Positions 34,405 through 44,084 of a stretch of DNA of 64,000 nt are shown piece by piece (the first letter of the stretch is position 1; each line of letters starts with the position of its first letter). The notes beneath the pieces are model-generated. The model made no database searches and was not told the DNA's origin. It was given only the letters and a program-made list of their open reading frames with translations. The DNA is from JARFQW01 sp963842955 (lineage in GTDB: Bacteria > Pseudomonadota > Gammaproteobacteria > Steroidobacterales > XN24): contig CAWJIJ010000001.1 in the NCBI GenBank assembly GCA_963842955.1, positions 1 to 64,000 of the forward strand. Direction: 5' to 3'. A program made the position numbers and the translations under genes.

Positions 34405-37400
34405 CTACTGGTCGCTGACCAGCAGCGTCGTGCGGGCGGGCATGGTGCCGGTCAGGAGACCGCCGGCCACCGCAAGATCCGTGTCCGCCCCGGTAATTTC
34501 TGTCACTGCCCCGTCTGCCAGGGTCACCGGAACACCGCCGCTGCCGAGTGTGGCCAGGTCCACATCGGTATCTTCGTTGTTCACGACGACGACCACGGAG
34601 GGCGAGCCCTCCAGGTCTCGCTGGAACGCGAGGACGTCTGTTGGGCTGCCGGCCGAGTCCTGACTGATCGTCAGCGTAGGCGCCGCCGGGTCGGCCGCAT
34701 TCATCCGCCAGAGGTAGCAGCCGCCTTCGGCGATGTTGACCTGGCCCTCGGTGCCCTGTCCGGCGGCCGATGCCATGGTCACCTCGGTGTCTAGCGGTGT
34801 CACTCCCGAGTCCGCTTCCACGTAGGCGAACTCCACGGACCAGTCAGCCGCTGCGACCTTGTACCGTTGGTCTCCGGCGCCCAGGGTGACCTTCGCCTCG
34901 TACACGGCCCCACCGAGGTTTACAAAGCCTGCGGAGTCCGGCGGCGGATCCGCCCAGTCGTTGAACGTGCCGCGAGCAAACATGGCCACGCCAAAGTCTT
35001 CAGCCGGATCGTTGCCCGTGTCCTCGGCCTCACAGGCCCCGCCGGGGGCGGAGACAATCGTCTGGGTTCCCCGACGCAGGGCGGCATAGCTTTGTCGTGC
35101 GGCCGCGAGCGCGGCAATCCGGGGGCGAAGATCCAGGTCCACGGGTTCATCCGTGGGAATGACCGGCACCTCGATCAGGGTCAGGACCGGTGCCGCAGGA
35201 TCAGTAACGTCCAGCTGGAAGTTGAAGCATCCGCCGTCCTCGAGGTTGACGCTCGAATTGGCCGCGCCGCCGCCGGGCACAAGGACAACCGGCGTCTCGA
35301 CCAAGATCTCTCCGTTGGCGGTAAAGTCGGTACTCCAGTCCTCCGTGGCCACCTTGAACTCCCAGGCTCCGGGATCGATCTCGAACTCCGCCTGGTAGTT
35401 GTTGCCGCCGAAATTCTCGAACTGGTTCACGGCCCCCCAGTCGTTGAAACCGCCGCGCACGAAAACCGGCGCGCCGTAGGCTTCCGACGGGTCGCCGGTA
35501 CCGGTTACGCCGCAGGTTTCCTTGGCGTTCTCATCGATCTTCTCGGTGATGGTCAGTACCGGCTCGTCCGGATTGGTCACGTCGAGGGTGAACGTGTAGC
35601 ACCCGCTGCGGGGCAAAATGGTCGACGCGTTGACGTTGGTGATTTCGCGCAGGGCGACGGGCGTATCCAGGGGCACCTCGCTTGCTGGTGCGACGAATTC
35701 GATGCTCCAGTCGGCGGCGGCCACCTTGAATTCCGCGTAGCCCGCCGGTGCCTCGAACTCGGCCTGGTAGATGTTCCCGCCCGTGTTCATGAACATGGCC
35801 TCGTCCGGCGGCGGGTCGGCCCAGTCATTGAAGCCGCCACGGGCAAACATCGGCGTCCCGTAGGCCTCGGCCGGGTCGCCGGTCCCCGTCACCCCGCAGG
35901 TCACTTTCTGCCGCGTGTTGGCGAACAGCCGGCTCACCGGGTCCGGGAACATCATGTCCCGGCGGTTGTCCGGGTCCTCACCGCCGCGCATGGCGATCTC
36001 GGTCCCGTAGTAGACAGACGGGATACCACGGGCCCCATAGAGCAGGCCGAGGGCGCTGCTCAGGCTTTCCTTGGCCTCGGTCAGCGTGGCGCCGTTTTCG
36101 AAGGGCCTCGGTCATGAAGCGGGGCACGTCGTGATTGTCCAGGAACGTTGTCAGGCGAGTCGGATCCTCGTAGACCGGGTCGTTGCCGAAGACCGTTGCC
36201 AGGCTGCCCGTGTCGGCTTCGCGCCGGGCCATGCTGCTGGCGATGGCGCCATAGAGCGGGAAGTCGAATACGGATGGGGCGCCGTCAAGGTCCAAATCCT
36301 CGGCGATAGCCTGGGTGCTGGACGTGAAGTTCTCCGCGACGCTGAAGACCGTCGATCGGTCAGCCGGCGCGCCGGGTCCGAAGAAGTCGTACCAGAAGTC
36401 CGGGTTGACGTGCTTGTACGTGTCGATCCGGAAGCCGTCGGCCCCTGACTGGAGGAGAATGTTGCGGGCGCCGTCCAGGACCCATTGCCGGGCATCGGCA
36501 ACTTCCTGCTTCACGTCGATCAGGCCGGCCAGGCTGCAGGCGACTTCTTCCTGCTCGTCGCATCCCGGAGCGCCGATCCGAAACCAGTCGGGCTCGGTCG
36601 TCGGGATCTGGGCGTTTCTGCCGGTGTGATTCGCAACGTAGTCGATAATGACCTTGAGACCCTGCGCTTGGGCCGTGTCCACGAGGCTCTTGAGCTCGGC
36701 CCAGCTACCGAAATGCGGCTCGGGGTCGTCGAAGTTCTCCAGCCAGTAGCCGTGATAAGCCGGAAACGGATCTGAGCCGGCGCGGACGCCGGGCGCCTGG
36801 AGAACGACCGGAGAGATCCAGAGGGCCGTGAAACCCATGTCCTGGAAGTAGCCTTCCTCCACCTTCTGTTTCAGGCCGGCGAAGTCGCCGCCATGCCAGG
36901 CGCGGGGGTTGCCGAGGTCGGCCTGGTCGTCCGGCCGGTTGCCCGTACCGTTGTCGTTGCCCGGATCACCGTTGGCAAAGCGATCGGTGAAGGCCCAGTA
37001 GATGATTTCGTCGCGATAGTCGACGATGGCCGGCCGCTCGCCGATGGCCGCTTCTGCCGAGGCGCAGTTGTTGTCCTCGTCGGGATCGGGGACGTCATCG
37101 GGCAGCTCCGCGCAGCCCTCCACCACGACCGGCGCCTCGCCGCCCTGGGTCGTGTAGAGGACAGACAGCGTGGTGACATAGGTGGCCGACGCACCGCTCT
37201 GAAGGCTGACGACACCCTCGAACTGACCGGTGCCGGAGTCGTCCACGAGGAACGCGAGGTCGCTGCAGCTTCCGTCGCCTTCGACGCTGCAGGACGTCGT
37301 CAGGTCCGAACGCCAGAACACCGAGGTCCACTGGGACCCGCCCGGCGCAGAATCCGTTTTCAGGGAGATGGGAATGTCAGTGACGTCGGTCGGGCCGTTG

Positions 37401-37589
37401 TTGCGAACTGTGAAGCTGAGTCCGGCATTGCTGCCCGGCGTCACGGTGGCCTTGTCCAGGGAGGTCGTGACGGCGATATCGGCCTCGCCCTCGGTGACCG
37501 ATCCCCGAGCCTCCGTTTACGTCAGGTGTGCAACCGTATGACCCGACCAGGGCCAGGCAAGACACTGCAAGGAATACGCTGCGCTTCAT
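34405..37589 (-). CDS. Secreted GH13 alpha-amylase lipoprotein with nested NDW modules (two frame breaks)
   Basis: Starch- or glycogen-degrading lipoprotein of about 1060 residues after repair. The signal MKRSVFLAVSCLALVGSYGC ends in a lipobox (Cys20). A CARDB-like domain follows (FTVRNNGPTDVTDIPISL). The catalytic barrel has YWAFTDRFANGD, VIIDYVANH, GFRIDTYKHV (nucleophile Asp), FSVAENF (acid Glu) and FLDNHDVPRF. Two modules of about 120-150 residues, each with GGFNDW and a DWS segment, lie at 35898-35035, inserted between DPDNRRDMMF and the GH13 helix RIAALAAARQSYAALRRGTQ. A third (35034 to about 34620) interrupts the C-domain before DVLAFQRDLEG. One-base breaks occur at about 37501-37506 and 36103-36105; removing one base each gives continuous sequence. 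A promoter-region palindrome lies at 37619-37634. Confidence 0.85.
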
Positions 37590-37618
37590 TTCTCCCCCTC
37601 TCGTGAGCTGCAGGGCCC

Positions 37619-37634
37619 GTTTGCCGGGGCAAAC
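37619..37634. promoter_or_regulatory. Palindrome upstream of the amylase (possible LacI-type operator)
   Basis: GTTTGCCGGGGCAAAC is a perfect 16-base palindrome starting 30 bases before the amylase ATG. Its right half is part of a 13-base direct repeat (see 37628-37710), and an inverted copy of the core, GGTTTGC, occurs at 37769-37775. Spacing and symmetry suggest binding by a sugar-responsive repressor. No regulator gene lies beside it. Confidence 0.5.
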
Positions 37635-37710
37635 CCGCTCGTCAGCTTCTTCTTGCGCCCCGATTGAAAGTCAATCTGGTCGACACGCTAATTCTTCGGC
37701 AAACCCGCTC
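37628..37710. repeat. 13-base direct repeat GGCAAACCCGCTC, two copies 70 bases apart
   Basis: Identical copies lie at 37628-37640 and 37698-37710, so the repeat period is 70 bases, close to seven helical turns. The first copy extends the palindrome at 37619-37634. Such spacing would place two bound proteins on the same DNA face. Seen directly; function inferred. Confidence 0.55.
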
Positions 37711-37926
37711 CGCATCGCCCAGCCGGGAGCGGTCGGCCGCGTTTTCTCCGGAATGCTGCACTGCATAAGGTTTGCAAGCCGGCCCAGACGCAGCAAGGTC
37801 AACTATAGCCGCCTCGTCAGGCCGTGTCTTGGAGAGACGACCGCCGGGTCAGCGGGGCTGCCGGGCCCGCGCCTGGGCCTGCCCGGGACGGCGCCCGGGG
37901 ATGCTTGGTCGGCAAGCCTTCCCGCC

Positions 37927-37951
37927 AAAAAAAAAGGGAGCCGAAGCTCCC
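37927..37951 (-). terminator. Rho-independent terminator after the peroxiredoxin gene
   Basis: On the minus strand GGGAGC-TTCG-GCTCCC forms a six-pair stem with a UUCG tetraloop and is followed by nine T residues. It lies 26 bases after the peroxiredoxin stop. This is the clearest terminator in the window. Confidence 0.92.
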
Positions 37952-37977
37952 TGTGAGGCCGGACCGGGCAGCCGTGC

Positions 37978-38535
37978 TTAGCGGCCGCCGGCGGATCCGG
38001 TGGTCATCAGCGTCTGCAAATCGGCAATGACTTCCTTGGAATGCGTGTCGGGGTCCACCTTGGAATAGTGTTTCGCGATTCGGCCTTCGGGATCGATGAG
38101 GAAGGACTCCCGGCTGGCGAGTTTCATCACCCCGTAGTTACGCAGCACGCCATATGACTCGGCGACCTCCCCCTTGGAGTCGGCGAGCAAAGTGAAGGGC
38201 AGGCTGTACTTCTCGGCAAATGCCTTCTGGTCCTCGACGTCGTCAAGGCTCACGCCGACGATCTCCGCACCCATTTCTTTGAAGGCAAAGATGTTGTCCC
38301 GAAAATTGCACGCTTCCGTCGTGCAACCCGGTGTATCGGCCTTCGGGTAGAAGTACAGGGCCACCCATTTTCCGCGGTAGTCCTCCAGCGTATGCCACTC
38401 CCCGCCCTGGTCCATGAGCCGGAAATCCGGAGCCGGTGCCCCCACGGCCACCTTGTCTCCGGCCAGCGCCACCGACGATGCGGCCAGCAAGAGACTCGCG
38501 AGAAACGAGCGATTCAGGAATGCAGTCAGGGTCAT
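37978..38535 (-). CDS. Exported peroxiredoxin (BCP/PrxQ type)
   Basis: Thiol peroxidase of 185 residues resembling bacterioferritin comigratory protein but with an N-terminal signal peptide (FLASLLLAASSVALA), so it probably works in the periplasm. Core motifs are VGAPAPDFRLMD, YFYPKADTPGCTTEACNFRD with the peroxidatic Cys in PGCT and the PrxQ resolving Cys five residues on, and SLPFTLLADSKGEVAESYGV. Most BCP proteins are cytoplasmic, so the signal is notable. ATG at 38535; a strong terminator follows the gene. Confidence 0.9.
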   Translation of the reverse strand: MTLTAFLNRSFLASLLLAASSVALAGDKVAVGAPAPDFRLMDQGGEWHTLEDYRGKWVALYFYPKADTPGCTTEACNFRDNIFAFKEMGAEIVGVSLDDVEDQKAFAEKYSLPFTLLADSKGEVAESYGVLRNYGVMKLASRESFLIDPEGRIAKHYSKVDPDTHSKEVIADLQTLMTTGSAGGR

Positions 38536-38610
38536 AACATTTCTCCGGTTCAGGTTTGTGACCTGGCTTGTCCCACAATTCGAACACCGGGGTCCGTGTG
38601 GATTCCCGGG

Positions 38611-39966
38611 TCAGGTAAGAAACACCGTGCCCAGGCCGAGGAACGCCGTGAAACCCACCACGTCAGTCACCGTGGTGAGCACAACGCTGCCCGCAAGGGC
38701 CGGATCGATCTTGAGACGCTTGAGTACCACCGGGATAAGGACGCCGGAAACCGCCGCAACGATGAGATTCAGCACGAGGGCGACGCCGATAATGGCGCCA
38801 AGGCGCCAGTCACCGAACCAGGCCAGAACGGCCAGCGCGACCACGAGAGCCCATCCCATGCCGTTGAGCAACGCCACGGCAAGTTCTCGAAGCAGGAGCC
38901 AGCGGGTGTTGGAGTCCTGGACCTTGCCCAGCGCCAGGCCGCGGATGATCAGGGTAAGCGTCTGGCTGCCTGCGATGCCTCCCATGCTGGCGACGATCGG
39001 CATCAGCACGGCCAGCGCGACCACCTGGTCCAGGGTTCCCTCGAACAGTCCGACGACCCAGGCCGCAATGAAGGCGGTCGCCAGGTTGACTCCCAGCCAC
39101 ACGGCCCGACGCCGGCTGCTCGTGATAACCGGCGCAAACATATCGTCGTCCTCATCGAGGCCGGCCATGCTGTAGATGGAGTGATCGGCCTCGTCGCGGA
39201 TGACGTCAACGACGTCGTCGACCGTGATACGCCCGAGCAGCACTCCGCGCGCATCGATGACCGGTGCCGAGACGAGATCGCGGCCCTCGAACAGCCGGGC
39301 TACCTCGGCGGCGGACGTGTCCGCGGGTATGCCCTCGGTCTGCGCGTCCATGAACTCCGATACCGTGCGCTCCGGGTCCTGGGTCAGCAGGCTGGTCAGC
39401 AGCAGCCTGCCGACGTACTGCTCGGTCCGGTTGACGACAAATAGCGCGTCCGTACCGGGGGGAAGACCGCCCCGCATCCGCAGATATCGAAGCACGACCT
39501 CGAGGGTGACATCCGGCCGAACGGTCACCGTTTCGGTGTCCATGAGGCCGCCCGCGGTGTCCTCCGGATAGGCGAGCACGGCATGCAGCCGTTCCCGGTC
39601 CTCTTGATCCAGTGACTTGAGAACCTCGCCGGTGATGGCCTCCGGAAGCCCCGCCAGGAAGTCCGCGAGGTCATCGACCTCCATGCCCTCGGCGGCGAAG
39701 ACGACTTCCTCGACGTCCATCGCCCGCACGAGGCTGGCGCGCACCTCTTCATTGAGTTCCAGCAACACATCGCCGCCCAGGTCCGGGTCCACGAGATCCC
39801 AGACGAGGTTGCGTTCGTGGGGGGGCAGGGAGTCGAGAAGCCGGCCGATCTCCGCCGGATGGAGCGCGTTGATCATGCGTCCGGCGCGTCTGAGCGTACC
39901 GCTGTTCAGCGCATCTCGCAGGTGCTGGAGATGTTCTTCCCGTTCTGTGGTCGCGTCTGCGCTCAT
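38611..39966 (-). CDS. mgtE: Magnesium transporter MgtE
   Basis: Mg2+-gated Mg2+ channel of 451 residues. The N-terminal superhelical domain has LHPAEIGRLLDSLPPHER. Two CBS domains follow (about 135-255; VTVRPDVTLEVVLRYLR, DLVSAPVIDARGVLLGRITVDDVVDV). Five transmembrane helices begin at RAVWLGVNLATAFIAAWVVG, with VASMGGIAGSQTLTLIIRGLALG and the pore aspartate in TTVTDVVGFTAFLGLG. The length is standard. It follows rapZ by 66 bases on the same strand, where many gammaproteobacteria have ptsO (NPr) instead. Confidence 0.93.
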   Translation of the reverse strand: MSADATTEREEHLQHLRDALNSGTLRRAGRMINALHPAEIGRLLDSLPPHERNLVWDLVDPDLGGDVLLELNEEVRASLVRAMDVEEVVFAAEGMEVDDLADFLAGLPEAITGEVLKSLDQEDRERLHAVLAYPEDTAGGLMDTETVTVRPDVTLEVVLRYLRMRGGLPPGTDALFVVNRTEQYVGRLLLTSLLTQDPERTVSEFMDAQTEGIPADTSAAEVARLFEGRDLVSAPVIDARGVLLGRITVDDVVDVIRDEADHSIYSMAGLDEDDDMFAPVITSSRRRAVWLGVNLATAFIAAWVVGLFEGTLDQVVALAVLMPIVASMGGIAGSQTLTLIIRGLALGKVQDSNTRWLLLRELAVALLNGMGWALVVALAVLAWFGDWRLGAIIGVALVLNLIVAAVSGVLIPVVLKRLKIDPALAGSVVLTTVTDVVGFTAFLGLGTVFLT

Positions 39967-40032
39967 GGAGTTCCCGCCCCTGGGGGATGCGGCGGCAGAG
40001 TGTATCCGGGGATTCCCGGGCCGTCTAACGGA

Positions 40033-40893
40033 TTACTCGGGCAGCGCGGTATGCCGGACGTGGACCTGCTCGTAGGCGTCGCCGAACACCGCCGCCAGGG
40101 TGTCGGCAAGAAACACCGAGCGATGCTGCCCGCCAGTGCAACCGATGGCAACAGTCAGGTAGCTGCGATTGCTGTTCTCGATGGCCGGAACCCAGCGTTG
40201 GAGAAATCCCGTGATGTCCGCAACAAAATTCTGCACCTCAATCTGTCCGCCCAGAAATGCGCGTACCGGCTCGTCCAGACCCGTCAATGGCCGAAGCTCG
40301 GGCTCCCAGTACGGGTTGGGGAGAAACCGGGCGTCGAAGACAAAATCGGCGTCCGCTGGAAGGCCGTACTTGAATCCGAACGACTGGAACAGAATGGAGA
40401 GTTGCTCCGACCGTTCGCCGACGAGGCGCTCTCGAATCGCTTCGCGCAACTCGTGCACGCTGGTTTTCGACGTGTCGAGCACGAGGTCGGCCCGCTGCGC
40501 GACGGCCGACAGCAGGTCCCGCTCGTAGGCAATGGCGTCCCGCAGGCTGCGGGACGGATCGCTCAGCGGATGGCGGCGGCGTGTCTCCCGGTAGCGTTGC
40601 AGCAGAATGTCATCTGCGGCGTGCAGATAAACCAGGGCACAACCGCTGTCGCTGTCCTTCAGCGCGTCGATGACCCTGAGAGCTTCCGGCAGGTCAGCCT
40701 CCAGCGGCCGCGAGTCGAGGCCGAGCGCCAGCCGGTCGAACTTGGGATCTGCGTCGGCCCGGAGGTTTTCGAATATCGTGCCCATGACCCGAACCGGCAC
40801 ATTGTCCAGGCAGTAATAGCCCAGGTCTTCGAGCATATCGAGGGCGACGGTCTTGCCCGACCCGGAAAGGCCGCTTACGACAACGATGTCCAT
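40033..40893 (-). CDS. rapZ: RNase adapter protein RapZ
   Basis: RNA-binding adaptor of 286 residues that in E. coli presents the sRNA GlmZ to RNase E and so tunes glucosamine-6-phosphate synthase. Walker A is SGLSGSGKTVALDML (residues 7-21). LDNVPV is the Walker B-like region. The C-terminal domain has GCTGGQHRSVFLAD, the RNA/metabolite-binding part. It follows ptsN by 12 bases, the conserved rpoN-hpf-ptsN-rapZ order. Confidence 0.95.
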   Translation of the reverse strand: MDIVVVSGLSGSGKTVALDMLEDLGYYCLDNVPVRVMGTIFENLRADADPKFDRLALGLDSRPLEADLPEALRVIDALKDSDSGCALVYLHAADDILLQRYRETRRRHPLSDPSRSLRDAIAYERDLLSAVAQRADLVLDTSKTSVHELREAIRERLVGERSEQLSILFQSFGFKYGLPADADFVFDARFLPNPYWEPELRPLTGLDEPVRAFLGGQIEVQNFVADITGFLQRWVPAIENSNRSYLTVAIGCTGGQHRSVFLADTLAAVFGDAYEQVHVRHTALPE

Positions 40894-40905
40894 CCGGGTA
40901 TCCCC

Positions 40906-41379
40906 TCAGGCGGACTGGGCTTCGATTTCGTTTTCCGTGGACAGGAGGTTGTACAAGACCCGGCTGCTGCCCGCCTTGCGAAGCCGCTCGCGGAAACCGC
41001 CATTCTTGAGCGCCAGGGCGACGTTACGCAGCTCGGCCCGATGGTCCATCGCGGAGTCTTCGGGTACCAGCAGCCCGAAAATCAGATCCACCGGTTCCTG
41101 GTCCAGGGTGTCGAAGTCCACGGGATTGCTGAGGCAGACAAAGGCCCCGATGCTGTGCTCCAGCCCGGCCATCTTGCCGTGGGGTATGGCCACGCCATCC
41201 TCTATGGCCGTGCAGCCCAGTTTTTCCCGGCTGACAAGGGAGTCGAACACCTCGCCCTGCTCGAGATCCTCGCCCGCGGAGGCGAGTAGCTCGCTGAGAA
41301 TGTCCAGCGAGTGCTTCTTGCTGCGCGCTTCGACGTTACAGAGGACACGTCCGGGCGTCAGAGTCGAACCAATAGACAT
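40906..41379 (-). CDS. ptsN: PTS IIA-like nitrogen-regulatory protein PtsN
   Basis: EIIA-Ntr phosphocarrier of 157 residues controlling nitrogen and potassium responses. The phospho-acceptor His is in GVAIPHGKM. SREKLGCTAIEDG and DLIFGLLVPEDS are typical of the family. It sits between hpf and rapZ. No NPr (ptsO) gene lies in the window, so its phosphate donor must be encoded elsewhere. Confidence 0.94.
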   Translation of the reverse strand: MSIGSTLTPGRVLCNVEARSKKHSLDILSELLASAGEDLEQGEVFDSLVSREKLGCTAIEDGVAIPHGKMAGLEHSIGAFVCLSNPVDFDTLDQEPVDLIFGLLVPEDSAMDHRAELRNVALALKNGGFRERLRKAGSSRVLYNLLSTENEIEAQSA

Positions 41380-41402
41380 CGCCGTTTTCGCTCCTGGTTG
41401 CG

Positions 41403-41723
41403 CTACGCCAGACGCTGGCGGTGCGCTTCCTTGGCGTGGTGATCGGTAAGTTTTTCCTTGTGCTTGCGAACCTGGCGGTCGAGCCGGTCGACGAGGCCGT
41501 CTATCGCTGCGTACATGTCTTCGGCAACCGACTCGGCGTGGAGCTGATTCCCCGCCACGAGAAGCGTTCCTTCCGCCTTGTGGCGAAGCTTCTCGACCGT
41601 CAGGACGCAGCGGGCGTCGGTAAGGCCGTCAAAATGGCGAACGATGCGTTCCATTTTGGTATTGACGTACTCGCGCAGAGGATCGGTGATCTCGACGTGG
41701 TGACCCGTCAGGTTGACTTGCAT
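41403..41723 (-). CDS. hpf: Ribosome hibernation promoting factor, short form
   Basis: A 106-residue sigma-54 modulation / S30EA protein that binds the 30S subunit and favours 100S dimers in stationary phase. It has the family start MQVNLTGHHVEITDPLREYV, given here as MQVNLTGHHVEIT and LREYVNTKMERI, then AEGTLLVAGNQLHAESVAEDMYAAID. There is no C-terminal dimerisation domain, so it is the short form. The ATG at 41723 is preceded by GAAGGAG. It is 23 bases upstream of ptsN. I saw no convincing sigma-54 promoter in the 216 bases before it. Confidence 0.93.
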   Translation of the reverse strand: MQVNLTGHHVEITDPLREYVNTKMERIVRHFDGLTDARCVLTVEKLRHKAEGTLLVAGNQLHAESVAEDMYAAIDGLVDRLDRQVRKHKEKLTDHHAKEAHRQRLA

Positions 41724-41939
41724 AGGATGCTCCTTCTCAGGGATTCTGACTCCGACCCGGGCAGGATGGTTCGCCCCGATGATTTGCCGGAGGAGGAAGG
41801 TGCCGGTGCCGCGAGGCATCGGTTGTCAGGCACGATGACATTCTTGTCTTGATGTTTTTTGCGGGACCGCTACCGGTCGGCCGCCGTCTGATTTCATTGT
41901 AGGCCCGTGACCCCGTCCCTGCCTACCTGTTTCGAAACC

Positions 41940-43358
41940 TCATCCCGAGGCCAGCCGACGGCGTTCGCTGGAAGACGGAATTCCCAGAGATTCCCGGTAC
42001 TTGGCGACGGTTCGGCGGGCGACTTTCGCGCCTTCGCCGGCGAGAACCTTGGCGAGGGCGCTGTCGCTGAGGGGCTTGCCCGGGTTCTCCGCGGCGATGA
42101 GCCGCCGGATTCTTGCCCGGATGGCCGTGGAGGAGACCTCGCCGCCGTCCACCGAGGAGACGTGGCTGGAGAAGAAGTGCCGGAACTCCAGAACGCCCCG
42201 GGGCGTGTGCATGTACTTGTTGGTCGTCGCCCGGGAGATCGTGCTTTCGTGCAGGCCCAGGACCTCCGCGACATCCTTCAGGATCATCGGCTGCATGGCC
42301 TCGTCACCATGGTCGAAAAAGGCCTGCTGCCGCTCGACGATGCAGTGGGCGACACGCACCAGGGTCTCGTTGCGAATTTCCAGGCTGCGTATCAGCCAGC
42401 GAGCCTCCTGGAGCTGGGTCCTCAGGGCCTCGTAGCCGCCGCCCCGGCCAAGGCATCCCGCATAGGCGTCGTTGACCTTCAGCCGCGGCGCAATCGAAGG
42501 ATTGACCTCAACGACCCAGCGCTCTTCATGGCGGCGCACAAAGACGTCCGGGATGACGTACTCCGGCGGCTCACCCGGCAAGGAGGCTCCCGGGCGCGGA
42601 TGCAGGTTCCGGATCACGGCGAGGGCTTCGTCAAGGGCGTCCGCATCGCAGCGCAAGCGCCGGCGCAGGGCCGGATACTGCTGTCGGGCGACGAGTTCCA
42701 GGTAGTGGCGGGCAATACGCCGGGCCAGCTCGAGTCCCGGGGTTTCCGGCGGCATCTGCTGCATCTGCAGGTCCAGGCATTCCGGTAGATCCCGTGCACC
42801 GACCCCTGCGGGTTCGAAGCGCTGGACCATGTTCAGCGACCGGCTGAGTTCGGCGGGTGTGGCAACCAGCTCCGGGCGGAGCGTTTGCGCAATGGAATCC
42901 ATGTCCTCCCGGAGGTAGCCGTCCTCGTCAATGGCGTCGACGATCGCCATGCCAATGGCGAGCTGCCGTTCATCCCGGCTTTCCAGTTCGAGCTGGCCGA
43001 GGAGATAGTCCCGTACCGACTCGCCGCTGCGATCGGCAAAATCACGGTTCTCCGCCAGGTTGCCCGACGGCGCAGGCCCGGATCGCTCGCCTACGCTTCC
43101 GGTATCGGCGTAGACGACTTCCAGGTCCAGCTCGTCGGACTCGGATGCCCGGGACTCCTCCGGCTCTTCGGCGGAACCGGGCGGCGCGTCCAGTTCCTGG
43201 CCTTCCTCGGTCTCGAGCATCACGTTGGATTCCAGCGCCTCCCGGATCTCCGCCTGGAGGTCGAGCACAGGCAGCTGCAGCAGGCGAATCGCCTGCTGAA
43301 GTTGGGGCGTCAGCGTGAGCTGCTGCCCAAGCTTTAGCTGGAGGGACTGTTTCAGCAT
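41940..43358 (-). CDS. rpoN: RNA polymerase sigma-54 factor
   Basis: Sigma-54 of 472 residues that directs enhancer-dependent transcription. Region I is Gln/Leu-rich (LKLGQQLTLTPQLQQAIRLLQL). An acidic region II follows (about residues 48-110, SAEEPEESRASESDELD). The core-binding and HTH regions end in the RpoN box ARRTVAKYRESLGIPSS. The ATG at 43358 directly abuts the lptB stop. The lptB-rpoN-hpf-ptsN order is conserved in proteobacteria. Confidence 0.96.
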   Translation of the reverse strand: MLKQSLQLKLGQQLTLTPQLQQAIRLLQLPVLDLQAEIREALESNVMLETEEGQELDAPPGSAEEPEESRASESDELDLEVVYADTGSVGERSGPAPSGNLAENRDFADRSGESVRDYLLGQLELESRDERQLAIGMAIVDAIDEDGYLREDMDSIAQTLRPELVATPAELSRSLNMVQRFEPAGVGARDLPECLDLQMQQMPPETPGLELARRIARHYLELVARQQYPALRRRLRCDADALDEALAVIRNLHPRPGASLPGEPPEYVIPDVFVRRHEERWVVEVNPSIAPRLKVNDAYAGCLGRGGGYEALRTQLQEARWLIRSLEIRNETLVRVAHCIVERQQAFFDHGDEAMQPMILKDVAEVLGLHESTISRATTNKYMHTPRGVLEFRHFFSSHVSSVDGGEVSSTAIRARIRRLIAAENPGKPLSDSALAKVLAGEGAKVARRTVAKYRESLGIPSSSERRRLASG

Positions 43359-44084
43359 CTAGAGCCGGAAATCCTCGCCGAGGTAAACCTCCCGAACCTG
43401 CTGGTCGGCGAGGATGTCCTCGGCCGTACCGGCAGCAATAACTTCTCCGGCGTTCAGGATATAGGCGTGGCCACAGATACCCAGTGTCTCCCTCACATTA
43501 TGGTCGGTAATCAGGACCCCGATATCCCGATCCCGCAGGTGGGCGATGATCCGCTGGATATCCAGTACGGAGATCGGGTCGACACCGGCGAAGGGTTCGT
43601 CCAGCAGGATGAAGCTGGGGGCGGCGGCCAGCGCCCGGGCAATTTCCACGCGCCGGCGCTCACCACCTGAAAGACTCAGGCCCCGACTGTCCCTTATGTG
43701 ACCGATGTTCAGTTCTTCGAGCAGTTCTTCAAGCGCATCGCGGCGGCCTGCCCGGCTCAGGTCCCGGCGGTTTTCAAGTACCGCCAGAATGTTCTTCTCC
43801 ACGCTTAAGTGCCTGAATACGGACGCTTCCTGGGGCAGATAACCCACGCCGAGGCGGGCCCGTCTGTGCATCGGGAGCCGCGTTATGTCCAGTTCATCCA
43901 GCTGAATCTGACCCGCATCGCACGGGATCAGTCCGACGATCATGTAGAATGCCGTGGTCTTGCCGGCGCCGTTGGGTCCCAGGAGGCCCACGACCTCGCC
44001 GCTGTTGACGGTCAGCGACAGGGCCCGCACCACCCGGCGCGACTTGTAGCTCTTGCCGAGGTCCTTGGCGATCAGCTGACTCAT
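43359..44084 (-). CDS. lptB: LPS export ABC ATPase LptB
   Basis: ATPase of the LptB2FGC complex that extracts LPS from the inner membrane; 241 residues. Walker A is GLLGPNGAGKTTAFYM (about 34-49). The Q-loop is YLPQEASVFRHLSV, the signature LSLSGGERRRVEIARALA, Walker B FILLDEPFAGVDP and the H-loop ITDHNVRE. Overlaps lptA by 4 bases and precedes rpoN with no gap. Its permease partners LptF and LptG are not in the window. Confidence 0.96.
   Translation of the reverse strand: MSQLIAKDLGKSYKSRRVVRALSLTVNSGEVVGLLGPNGAGKTTAFYMIVGLIPCDAGQIQLDELDITRLPMHRRARLGVGYLPQEASVFRHLSVEKNILAVLENRRDLSRAGRRDALEELLEELNIGHIRDSRGLSLSGGERRRVEIARALAAAPSFILLDEPFAGVDPISVLDIQRIIAHLRDRDIGVLITDHNVRETLGICGHAYILNAGEVIAAGTAEDILADQQVREVYLGEDFRL

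Noticed and set aside
41724..41939. Possible sigma-54 promoter before hpf
   Set aside because: No TGGCAC-N5-TTGC match was found on the minus strand; only loose GGCAC/GGCA fragments are present.
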